Under the pieces are notes generated by a model. That model was not told where the DNA came from and made no database searches. It saw only the letters and a program-made list of their open reading frames with translations. Shown one piece after another: positions 1 to 6,941 of a DNA stretch of 9,723 nt. Both the position numbers and the translations under genes were made by a program. The stretch lies in NCBI GenBank assembly GCA_013042165.1, contig JABDQT010000329.1, positions 1-9,723 on the forward strand, read 5' to 3'. This DNA comes from Kiritimatiellales bacterium (GTDB taxonomy: Bacteria; Verrucomicrobiota; Kiritimatiellia; Kiritimatiellales; Pontiellaceae). How positions within the stretch are numbered: the first letter of the stretch is position 1; the number at the start of each line of letters is the position of its first letter.

Positions 1-2
1 CG

Positions 3-1370
3 AAGGTAATCCTATTCTGGAGTATTGCAGGAATGATCGGGTTTTGGTTGGCGTTTGGTAAATACTCGTTGCTGTACAAACTGTTCTTTCAACTGCCTCT
101 CGTGAGCAATATCCGCGCGCCGATTAAATTTCTCGACAACTTTCAGATCTGCCTCGGCATTGTTTCAGCCTACGGACTGGATCGCTTGCTGGCCGAGCGG
201 AAATCCGGCAGAAGCACCAAGGCGCTTTGGCTAGGCAGTGCAGTGTCGGGTGTCCTGCTGCTGCTGGCCTGCCTGAAAGTGCTGGTTTTTCCCGCCTCTC
301 GCAAGGCGGCATTTGCCGGCATGGGTTTTGAGCGGTTTGCGGATGTGATGGTGCAAAATATGGCGCAAGCCTGGTTCCATGCCGCCTTGCTGGCTTTTCT
401 CTGCGGAGCATTGGTCTTTGTGGCGTGGAAGGGGTTGAAGCAGGCCAAATGGATCGGGCTTGCATTCCTCATCGTGTTGACCGGGGATAGCCTGCTGTTG
501 ACCTCGCACTATTTCCGTGCAAATGACCTTGCCGGTCTCAAGCAGGGCAACGCGGTGACCAATTTCCTGAAGCAGAACCAGGGTAGCGAGCGCACCTTTT
601 TTGTGGACCAAAGCGGCATCTATAACCAGTGGCTGGCTTCCGACGGGCCCTATCATGGATTAAATCTTTTTAATATCTGGCAGATGCCGCGCATGCCGGT
701 GGACTATAACGAATATCTCGGCACCGTTGGCCGCAATCAGGTACGTTTATGGGAGCTGACGGCGGTGAAGTATGTGGCTGCCCCCGCTCAGATCCTGCAG
801 CAACTGCAACAGAACCCCACGCTTGGCCAATTGCTCCGGCCGGCATTGAACTATCAGGTTCCAACCGCTCAAGGTATGCGTCCGGATGTGCTGCTCGAGT
901 TCACGGGAGCCATTCCCCGGCTCGCGCTTTTCAGCGGCTGGGAGAGTGTTCCCTTGGACCAGCAGTGCCATCGTTTGGCTGACGCCGGGCATAATCCCCG
1001 CAATACCGTCCTGCTCGATCCAGCATATGATTTTGGAAATCAAACCGGAGGGAGTGCTTTCCAGCGTCTGAACGCCGATGAAGTCGGCCGATCAGTTACG
1101 GTTTCGGTTAGTGCACAAGAGCGTTCAATTGTCCGGTTTTCTCAATATTTTCAGCCGACGTGGCGGGCGTTCGTGGATGGTAAGCCGACGAAAATATTGC
1201 GAGTCGATTATCTTTGCATGGGAGTGGCCGTCGAGCCCGGAGAGCACATCGTAGAGTTTCGGTGTGCCGGAGGCGGAGTGAAGGTCGCGTTTCTGACAGG
1301 GGCCTTATCCGTATCGCTGGTGCTGGGCGTCCTGTTGATTTTTTCAAGGAGCCGGGGTGCTGAAGCATGA
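3..1370 (+). CDS. YfhO-family polytopic membrane protein, C-terminal part (5' end outside window)
   Basis: Partial gene. The frame is open from the first in-frame codon of the window, so the ATG at 33 is most likely an internal Met. The first visible part carries the family-like pattern 'FGKYSLLYKLF...LPLVSNIRAPIKF'. It is followed by hydrophobic segments at about residues 65-88, 112-132 and 139-157 (counted from the Met at 33), then a soluble region of about 250 residues, and one last membrane segment at about 418-438. The stretch 'FSQYFQPTWRAFVDGK' followed by 'VAVEPGEHIVEF' is the typical C-terminal signature of YfhO-like proteins ('YYPGWKAYVDG...vPaGkHtVeF'). Characterised YfhO proteins are thought to be GT-C-like transferases that use a lipid-phosphate sugar on the outer face of the membrane. 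The catalytic N-terminal region is not visible here. The stop overlaps the next start as ATGA, so translation is probably coupled to the GT2-flippase gene. Family is fairly sure; activity is inferred. Confidence 0.85.
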   Translation, partial: KVILFWSIAGMIGFWLAFGKYSLLYKLFFQLPLVSNIRAPIKFLDNFQICLGIVSAYGLDRLLAERKSGRSTKALWLGSAVSGVLLLLACLKVLVFPASRKAAFAGMGFERFADVMVQNMAQAWFHAALLAFLCGALVFVAWKGLKQAKWIGLAFLIVLTGDSLLLTSHYFRANDLAGLKQGNAVTNFLKQNQGSERTFFVDQSGIYNQWLASDGPYHGLNLFNIWQMPRMPVDYNEYLGTVGRNQVRLWELTAVKYVAAPAQILQQLQQNPTLGQLLRPALNYQVPTAQGMRPDVLLEFTGAIPRLALFSGWESVPLDQQCHRLADAGHNPRNTVLLDPAYDFGNQTGGSAFQRLNADEVGRSVTVSVSAQERSIVRFSQYFQPTWRAFVDGKPTKILRVDYLCMGVAVEPGEHIVEFRCAGGGVKVAFLTGALSVSLVLGVLLIFSRSRGAEA

Positions 1371-3376
1371 AGCTTTCCATTGTTATTCCTGCCCATAACG
1401 AAGAGCTCCGCTTGCCATCGGTGTTGGAGGCCTATGCCCGTTTATTTGCCGACAACATGGGGGACGATGCGGAGTTGCTGGTGGTCGTCAACGGGTCCTC
1501 GGATAATACGTTTTGCGAGGCGGATAAAATTGCTGCGTGCCACTCCAATGTCAGAGTGATTGATGAGTCACGCCAGATTGGCAAAGGCGGTGCAGTTATT
1601 CTCGGGGTTAAGCAGGCAGTTGGCGAGTGGATCGGTTTCGTTGATGCCGATGGGGCTACTTCGCCTGATGAGTTCCATCGTTTGTTTTCGGTCGCGCAGA
1701 ATGCGGATGGAGTGATTGCATCGCGGTGGAAGGCGGGGGCGGATGTCACCATTCCGCAAAGGGCGCTGCGTTTGCTTTCTTCCAGGTTGTTTAACGGACT
1801 TACCAGAGGGTTGCTGGGTCTCAAATACAAAGACACGCAGTGCGGGGCTAAAATTTTCAAGGCGGAAGCATGGAAAGCGATCTTGCCGGAAATTGGAACC
1901 ACCCGCTTCGCGTTTGATGTGGATCTCCTGTTTCATTTGAAGCGCTTCAAGTACGATGTGCTTGAAGAGCCAACCGTCTGGAAAGATGTCGAGGGCTCGA
2001 AAGTGAGCTTCATTAGCTCCTCATTCGATATGTTTTGTGCAGTGCTTCGAATGAGGCTGGTGCATTCACCCTTCCTCTTTCTTGTCAGGCTTTATGATCG
2101 GATCTTTTCAAAGATCGTGGAATACCTGCGGCGGGACGAACTTTTCTGCCATGCCATGGTGTTGTTCATGGCCTCGTTGGTCGTGCATGTGTGCAATATC
2201 GGCTACCAGATGATCGTCAGTCGTGCACTCTCCAAAAGCGAGTATGCGTTGTTGGCGACCTTTCTCTCGCTTTTCGCCATTGTGATCCGGCCGTTAGGAA
2301 CACTGGCAACCGCCATCGTTCACTATACGAGCCTGCTGGTAAAGGAAGGCCGGCCGGGTGCTGTAAAGCGGCTGGTGATAAAATGGGGGATGCTCACAGG
2401 TATTCCAGCGCTGATGCTGTCCATGATATGCATTATATTCGCAAAGCACATCGCCGGATTCTTTAATCTGGAGCGCGTGGCACCGGTGGTGGTTTCAGCA
2501 ATCGCCTTGCCTGTCTTGTTCCTCACTCCGGTTGTCAGCGGCGCGCTTCGGGGTTTGCAGAGTTTTGGCTGGATAGCAATATCCTCTGTGGTGGGTGGCA
2601 TCGGGCGCGTGAGCATCGGTGCGGTATTGGTTTTGTTTTTCTATCCGGCTTGCGGGTGGGCTTTGCTGGGGCATGCGGGCGGACTATATCTGACGCTGGC
2701 GATATCCGTTGTGATTCTTTTGTCCCTGGTGGCGAAATTACCTTCTGACCGGGAAGTCCTTCCCAGCTTTCGGCTGTATTTGTTTCAATGCTTTTTTATT
2801 CAACTCAGTACGGCTCTGCTCATGACGGGGGATGTCGTTCTGGTTAAGCATTATCTCCCAGCGGAAACAGATTTCGCCTATGCGGCCACTCTTGGACGCA
2901 TGGTGGTGTTCCTGTCGGTTGCCGTTACCATGGCCATGTTCCCCAAGGTTTCCTCTGCAGGAGCATTTACCCGGGAACATCGCCGGATCTATCTGCGGGG
3001 TCTGGCATATACATCTGGTTTTATTGGAATATCGCTGTTTGCCTGTTTTGTTTTCCCTCAATATCTGCATCGCTTCCTGTTCAGGATTTTGGAACCGAGC
3101 GACCATTTAATCAGCCTGACCCGATGGCTTTCGGTAGTCATGGCGATGGCGACGCTGCAGAGCATAAATATTTCACTGCTGTTGGCGCAACGCAGGTTCA
3201 AGGCGGCGGCAGTAACGATTGTTGCGGCGGGAATCTACATGGTTGGCGTGTACTTTTTCCATGGCTCGGCTCAGTCTGTGGTCTATATTGCAGGCATTGC
3301 GAATCTGATTGCCTTGTTGACGACCACCATTGCAATCTTAAGAAAAGATCCTCAGGAAGATGTTTCAGAGCAGTAG
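1367..3376 (+). CDS. GT2 glycosyltransferase (dolichyl/undecaprenyl-phosphate sugar synthase type) fused to Wzx/MATE-like flippase
   Basis: One uninterrupted 669-residue protein with two domains. Residues 1 to about 230 form a GT2 domain: 'SIVIPAHNEE' at the N-terminus, 'GKGGAV' at 72-77, the metal/nucleotide-binding 'DADG' at 93-96, 'DTQCGAKIF' at 156-164 and 'FDVDLL' at 183-188. This set is typical of enzymes that move a sugar from UDP- or GDP-sugar onto a polyprenyl phosphate. Residues from about 258 to 658 form a polytopic domain with some 12 hydrophobic segments. It starts like a flippase ('YQMIVSRALSKSEYALLATF') and contains the mid-protein pattern 'GDVVLVKHYLPAETDFAYA' ending in 'MFPKVSS', which is characteristic of the Wzx/MurJ-like polysaccharide transporters. 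The two domains are usually separate proteins. GT2 synthases often end in two membrane helices; here the flippase takes that place. The start overlaps the YfhO stop by 4 nt. Domain calls are strong; the lipid-linked substrate is inferred. Confidence 0.9.
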   Translation: MKLSIVIPAHNEELRLPSVLEAYARLFADNMGDDAELLVVVNGSSDNTFCEADKIAACHSNVRVIDESRQIGKGGAVILGVKQAVGEWIGFVDADGATSPDEFHRLFSVAQNADGVIASRWKAGADVTIPQRALRLLSSRLFNGLTRGLLGLKYKDTQCGAKIFKAEAWKAILPEIGTTRFAFDVDLLFHLKRFKYDVLEEPTVWKDVEGSKVSFISSSFDMFCAVLRMRLVHSPFLFLVRLYDRIFSKIVEYLRRDELFCHAMVLFMASLVVHVCNIGYQMIVSRALSKSEYALLATFLSLFAIVIRPLGTLATAIVHYTSLLVKEGRPGAVKRLVIKWGMLTGIPALMLSMICIIFAKHIAGFFNLERVAPVVVSAIALPVLFLTPVVSGALRGLQSFGWIAISSVVGGIGRVSIGAVLVLFFYPACGWALLGHAGGLYLTLAISVVILLSLVAKLPSDREVLPSFRLYLFQCFFIQLSTALLMTGDVVLVKHYLPAETDFAYAATLGRMVVFLSVAVTMAMFPKVSSAGAFTREHRRIYLRGLAYTSGFIGISLFACFVFPQYLHRFLFRILEPSDHLISLTRWLSVVMAMATLQSINISLLLAQRRFKAAAVTIVAAGIYMVGVYFFHGSAQSVVYIAGIANLIALLTTTIAILRKDPQEDVSEQ

Positions 3377-3446
3377 GCAAAAAATGTGAATGGGCCGGAA
3401 TGTATGCCTCTCCTGAAAACATGTTCTGATAAAGGGTGATAGTATC
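3377..3446 (+). other. 70-nt intergenic gap with RBS for the radical SAM gene
   Basis: This is the longest non-coding stretch within the rightward train. An AAAGGG at 3431-3436 lies about 10 nt before the ATG at 3447 and can serve as ribosome binding site. A second ATG follows directly at 3450, so either could start the protein. I see no GC-rich hairpin with a T-tract and no convincing -35/-10 pair, so transcription probably runs through, though a weak internal promoter cannot be excluded. Confidence 0.4.
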
Positions 3447-4550
3447 ATGATGCAGTTGATTACATTGATTTTAGATAAACTGCTGGCTCTCTTTCCGGGG
3501 CTGCAGCCCTATCCCCGTGTATTGCAGTTTCCGATTACCGGTCGGTGTAACTCAAAATGCGGCACATGCTCTGTCCCGGAACTGGCTCCGGATGTCGATA
3601 TGACGATTGAGCGCGTGCGCCAGATCATGCAGAATGACCTGTTTAAGAAGCTTCAGGCTATCGGGATTAATGGCGGAGAGCCATCCTTAGTGAAGGAATT
3701 GCCCGCGATTATTGCCGAGCTGTTATGCCTGCCCAAGCTGAAGTCGATTCATATGATCACCAACGGAATGCTGACGGAGCGTATTCTGGAGATCACCAAA
3801 GAGATCAATGAATCGTGCAAAGCAAAAGGCGTACACTTTTCCTTATCGGTATCGCTCGATGGTATTGAAGAGGTGTATTGGGCATGCCGTGGGGTGTCCA
3901 GTTTTTCCAAGACAATCGATACCATCAAGACGGTGGTGGAAAACCCGGGAACCTACTGCTCATCCTTCAGCGCGGGATGCACGGTATCCAAGTATAACGT
4001 GGATCATCTGGCTGCAAACGATGCCTATTGCGCAGAATATAACATCCCGATCTTCTATAGATTGGCCGTTCCCAATCGGCGCATTTACAACATGGGATAT
4101 TCCGATGATTTCAGCGTGCTGACCGATGATGCGGATCGTCGCACGGCCATGGAATTCTTCTTTGGAAAGATCGTGGATCGCAGGTGTCGCGACTGGAAGC
4201 AAAAGTTCACCTATTACGCGATTTTCAAATACCTCGAAGGAAAGGGGCATGTGCGCCTGGCAGACTGCTTTTGGAAATGGCGGGATGCAACAGTCGATGA
4301 GCTGGGTAACATCTATTATTGTGCAACAGAAAGTAAATGTTTGGGCACACTCGACGGATCGAATGCAACGGAAATATTCCATTCCAAGGAAAACCTCGAC
4401 TACAGGAAAGAGCTGATTAAGGAGCACTGCGAGCATTGTATTCATTACGCTTTTTTCCCTTCCATTAAGGGAGCCTTCAGCTTTCTCTTCTTTTTCCTGC
4501 ATCTGGTTCTTTTCCCGGCACGCTATCAAATGGGTCGGAGGTTCCATTGA
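3447..4550 (+). CDS. Radical SAM enzyme with twitch/SPASM-like C-terminal cluster site
   Basis: A 367-residue protein. The radical SAM [4Fe-4S] site is 'CNSKCGTC' (C34, C38, C41; CX3CX2C), followed by the SAM-binding 'GGEP' at 76-79 and core strands such as 'MITNG' (103-107) and 'LSVSLDG' (133-139). The C-terminal part has C274-X12-G287-X4-C292, matching the CX9-15GX4C pattern that opens SPASM/twitch domains, then C298 and 'CEHC' (C328, C331). Four of these could hold one auxiliary Fe-S cluster. After this comes an unusual hydrophobic tail at about 343-358 that may lie in or on the membrane. Radical SAM enzymes with such domains do peptide maturation, sugar dehydrogenation or epimerisation; which applies cannot be read from the sequence. 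Its place among glycosyltransferases suggests a sugar or lipid-linked sugar substrate. Its stop overlaps the TTG start of the pyruvyl transferase gene, which ties the two together. Family is certain, substrate unknown. Confidence 0.88.
   Translation: MMQLITLILDKLLALFPGLQPYPRVLQFPITGRCNSKCGTCSVPELAPDVDMTIERVRQIMQNDLFKKLQAIGINGGEPSLVKELPAIIAELLCLPKLKSIHMITNGMLTERILEITKEINESCKAKGVHFSLSVSLDGIEEVYWACRGVSSFSKTIDTIKTVVENPGTYCSSFSAGCTVSKYNVDHLAANDAYCAEYNIPIFYRLAVPNRRIYNMGYSDDFSVLTDDADRRTAMEFFFGKIVDRRCRDWKQKFTYYAIFKYLEGKGHVRLADCFWKWRDATVDELGNIYYCATESKCLGTLDGSNATEIFHSKENLDYRKELIKEHCEHCIHYAFFPSIKGAFSFLFFFLHLVLFPARYQMGRRFH
4537..4541 (+). promoter_or_regulatory. Shine-Dalgarno site that decides the TTG start
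   Basis: GGAGG lies 5 nt before the TTG at 4547, inside the last codons of the radical SAM gene. It is the strongest ribosome binding site I see in the window and supports TTG as the start of the next gene. The next in-frame ATG encodes Met23 and would remove the conserved N-terminal 'GWYGTETLGD' segment. Confidence 0.7.
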
Positions 4551-5692
4551 GAGTTTGCATTATAGGCTGGTATGGCACCGAGACGCTCGGCGACCGGGCA
4601 ATTCTCGCCGGCATGCTGGCCTTCCTTTCGGAAGTTTCCGCCGACATACAGGTGTCACTCGGAAGCCTGCATCCGTTTTTTTCGGAACGGACGTTGGTTG
4701 AAGATCAGCCCCTCTGGAAAACATTGACCGGCCGAGAGGTTCCCGTGGAGCTGTTCAACAGCTCTAAACCGGGGCCGCTGAAACGTGCGATTCAGTCATC
4801 CGATCTGCTGCTTATGGGCGGCGGTCCGCTTATGGATCTTCGGGAAATGCATATGGTTGCCTTCGCATTTCGCTATGCCCGCCGGAAAAAGGTGCGCACG
4901 GGGATTTTTGGCTGCGGTATCGGGCCGCTGAAAAAACCGTCGTTCCAAAAAGCCGCAGCCGATATTCTGGCCCACTCGGACTTTGCAGTGTTCCGCGACA
5001 GCCTTGCCGAAGCCGAGGCCAGAAAGCTTTGCCGGAAATCGGACTTCCGAAGCTGCTCGGCTATAGATCCTGCGGCGTATTGCGCAAGGCTGTTCAAGGA
5101 AAAGTACATGCCGCTGGACACGCAGAATAGAATCTCGATCAACCTGCGGGCAATTTCCTGGGAATACGATAAGGTCGTGGACGGCAAGGGATTCAACGAC
5201 TTTGCGGTCGAGTTGGTGGACAAGGTTGTAGCTGACAATCCAGAGAGTAAAGTCCTGTTGATCCCGCATCATTATTTCTTCTTTGGGGGAGACGACCGTG
5301 TTCTGATGAACACCATTAAATACAGGATCGGAAACCGCGAAATTCTGGTCCAAAACAAACCGCTTTCTCTGCAGGAAACGATGAGTACCTTCGCTTCCAG
5401 CACGTGTTGTGTGGGCATGCGGTTCCATGCCATGCTGTTGATGCCCCTGCTCAATGGACGGTGCCGTGTTATCAACTATACAGGGGATCAAAGTGGAAAG
5501 ATCAGGGGCTATCTCAACGATTTTGACCCGAATGGATTTTTCGATTCCCGCCGTGTTCTTTCGCTGGATGCGGGGGAATGGGACCTCTCCATTTTCGACA
5601 ACATGTTGCAGGATGATTGCTTTGAATCTCCCGATGGCTTGCTTGATAAAGCCTTTCAGACCTACCGGACCGTGCTTGCTGAGCATACTTAG
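4547..5692 (+). CDS. Polysaccharide pyruvyl transferase family protein
   Basis: A 381-residue protein of the polysaccharide pyruvyl transferase family (CsaB/WcaK type). Evidence, in order: an N-terminal Rossmann-like opening 'IIGWYGTETLGDRAIL' (residues 5-20), 'LLLMGGGPLMD' (87-97), 'GIFGCGIGPL' (119-128), 'VFRDSLAEA' (148-156), 'SINLRAISW' (197-205), 'VLLIPHHYFF' (236-245) and the C-terminal 'CVGMRFHAML' (288-297), whose R-H pair is a hallmark of the family. Members transfer a pyruvyl group from phosphoenolpyruvate to a sugar as a ketal, which adds negative charge; some relatives have other roles, so the exact reaction is not proven. The start is TTG, supported by a GGAGG 5 nt upstream and by the conserved motif directly after it. 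It overlaps the upstream stop as TTGA. The next gene follows after 11 nt, consistent with one operon. Confidence 0.87.
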   Translation: MRVCIIGWYGTETLGDRAILAGMLAFLSEVSADIQVSLGSLHPFFSERTLVEDQPLWKTLTGREVPVELFNSSKPGPLKRAIQSSDLLLMGGGPLMDLREMHMVAFAFRYARRKKVRTGIFGCGIGPLKKPSFQKAAADILAHSDFAVFRDSLAEAEARKLCRKSDFRSCSAIDPAAYCARLFKEKYMPLDTQNRISINLRAISWEYDKVVDGKGFNDFAVELVDKVVADNPESKVLLIPHHYFFFGGDDRVLMNTIKYRIGNREILVQNKPLSLQETMSTFASSTCCVGMRFHAMLLMPLLNGRCRVINYTGDQSGKIRGYLNDFDPNGFFDSRRVLSLDAGEWDLSIFDNMLQDDCFESPDGLLDKAFQTYRTVLAEHT

Positions 5693-5703
5693 TCGATGAA
5701 CCT

Positions 5704-6897
5704 ATGAACGTTTTATTGGTACATAACTATTATCCCGTGATTGGTGGTGGCGAGGATAGTGTGGTCGACGAGGAGCGTGCCATGCTTGAGCAGGCGGGGC
5801 ACAAGGTGGTTCCTTTTTTTATATATACAAAAGAACGCGGCTTGCGTGATTTTGCTATGAGTGCCCTCTGCCTGATCTGGAATCCGGCAGCCTTTCGCAG
5901 GCTTCGTTTAACGTTGCAGTCCGAGCGGCCCGATGTCGTGCATTGCCATAATACCTTCCCCCTGCTTTCCCCCTCGATCTATTGGGCATGCAGGAAAGAA
6001 GGCGTTCCGGTTGTACAGACCTTGCATAACTACCGTCTGGTGTGTGCCAATGGATTGTTTTTACGCAATGGTTCGGTGTGCGAAGAGTGCTCGGGCAAAA
6101 CATTTCCCTGGCCGGCAATCCGGTATCGCTGCTACCGGGAAAGTTACATCGGGTCCATACTGCTGGTGATGATGCAGTGGGTTCACCGCCTGCTGGGCAC
6201 ATGGAGAAACAAGGTCGATCGCTACATCGCTTTGACGGAATTCGCCAAGTCCCGCTTTGTTGACAGCGGGGTTCTTCCTGCCGAAAAAGTTTCTGTGAAG
6301 CCTAATTTCATCAACGATCCATGCACATCGGAATCTGCCGAGCCAAAGAAAAATCAGGCCGTTTTTATCGGGCGATTGTGGCCGGAAAAGGGATGCCATG
6401 TTTTGGTGGAAGCATGGGTAGAAGCCTTCAAGCGGTCGCCCGGACTGAATGGCTGTGAGCTCCTGATTATAGGGGACGGCCCGGGCCGCGAGAAGTCAGA
6501 GGCATTGTGCTCCGGTCGGCCGGCGGACTATGCCATCCAGTTCCTGGGAACCATACCGAGGGCCGAGGTTCTGGAAACGCTGAAGGCCTCCCGTTTTTTG
6601 GTTCTTCCATCCATCTGGTACGAGGGATTTCCCATGACCATCGTAGAAGCCTTTGCCTGCGGTGTCCCGGTACTCTCTGCAAAACTGGGAAGCATGCTAT
6701 CGATCATTGAAGAACAAAAAACCGGTCTGTTTTTCGAGGCGGGCAACATCGACCAGTTGGTGGAAAAACTGGTCTGGGCGGTATCACACGAAGCTGACAT
6801 GGATAGGATGGGGAAGAATGCCCGGGTGGAATTCGAGAAACAATATTCGACCCAGCATAATTGTGAACAGTTACTTGAGATTTATCAAAAGGCCTGA
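5704..6897 (+). CDS. GT4-family (GT-B fold) glycosyltransferase
   Basis: A 397-residue retaining glycosyltransferase, cytoplasmic or membrane-associated, expected to transfer a sugar from a nucleotide donor to the growing glycan. The N-terminal acceptor domain begins 'LLVHNYYPVIGGGED' (4-18), followed by 'PDVVHCHNTFPLLSP' (76-90) and a cysteine-bearing region 'LHNYRLVCANGLF' (107-119) with 'CEEC' at 126-129 and C143, a pattern common in this subgroup. The donor domain (about 214-375) has 'FIGRLWPEKG' (221-230), 'IIGDGPGRE' (255-263) and the E-X7-E site 'EGFPMTIVEAFACGVPV' (E307, E315). The ATG at 5704 puts the conserved opening at residue 4, so the start is well placed even though no clear Shine-Dalgarno is seen. 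An ATG at 5696 is out of frame. This is the last gene of the rightward train. The sugar transferred cannot be told from sequence. Confidence 0.93.
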   Translation: MNVLLVHNYYPVIGGGEDSVVDEERAMLEQAGHKVVPFFIYTKERGLRDFAMSALCLIWNPAAFRRLRLTLQSERPDVVHCHNTFPLLSPSIYWACRKEGVPVVQTLHNYRLVCANGLFLRNGSVCEECSGKTFPWPAIRYRCYRESYIGSILLVMMQWVHRLLGTWRNKVDRYIALTEFAKSRFVDSGVLPAEKVSVKPNFINDPCTSESAEPKKNQAVFIGRLWPEKGCHVLVEAWVEAFKRSPGLNGCELLIIGDGPGREKSEALCSGRPADYAIQFLGTIPRAEVLETLKASRFLVLPSIWYEGFPMTIVEAFACGVPVLSAKLGSMLSIIEEQKTGLFFEAGNIDQLVEKLVWAVSHEADMDRMGKNARVEFEKQYSTQHNCEQLLEIYQKA

Positions 6898-6941
6898 TGT
6901 ATACGCGTTGAACGTATAGCGGTGTTCAGTTAAGAGTGGCC
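6898..6941. other. Convergent intergenic gap with a small inverted repeat
   Basis: This 44-nt gap is where the two gene trains meet tail to tail. It contains a perfect inverted repeat, TATACG (6900-6905) and CGTATA (6913-6918), around a 7-nt loop. The stem is short and AT-rich and no T-tract follows on either strand, so it is not a convincing intrinsic terminator. A second 6-nt pair, AAGGCC (6889-6894) and GGCCTT (6938-6943), encloses it. Termination here may depend on Rho or on transcript collision. Confidence 0.3.

Noticed and set aside
33..1370. The ATG at 33 as true start of the YfhO-like gene
   Set aside because: The frame is open upstream to the window edge with hydrophobic codons, and the peptide begins in the middle of a family motif, so the gene almost certainly starts outside the window.
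3960..4547. Open frame of 195 codons opposite the radical SAM gene
   Set aside because: No family motifs, fully antisense to a well-supported enzyme gene.
4796..5686. Long open frame (296 codons) opposite the pyruvyl transferase gene
   Set aside because: It lacks recognisable motifs and lies wholly opposite a gene with clear family motifs; it reads as a shadow of that gene's codon bias.
5696..5704. ATG at 5696 as an alternative start of the GT4 gene
   Set aside because: It is out of frame with the glycosyltransferase; the ATG at 5704 places the conserved LLVHNYY opening correctly.
6900..6918. Inverted repeat as an intrinsic terminator
   Set aside because: The stem is only 6 bp and AT-rich, and no T-run follows on either strand.
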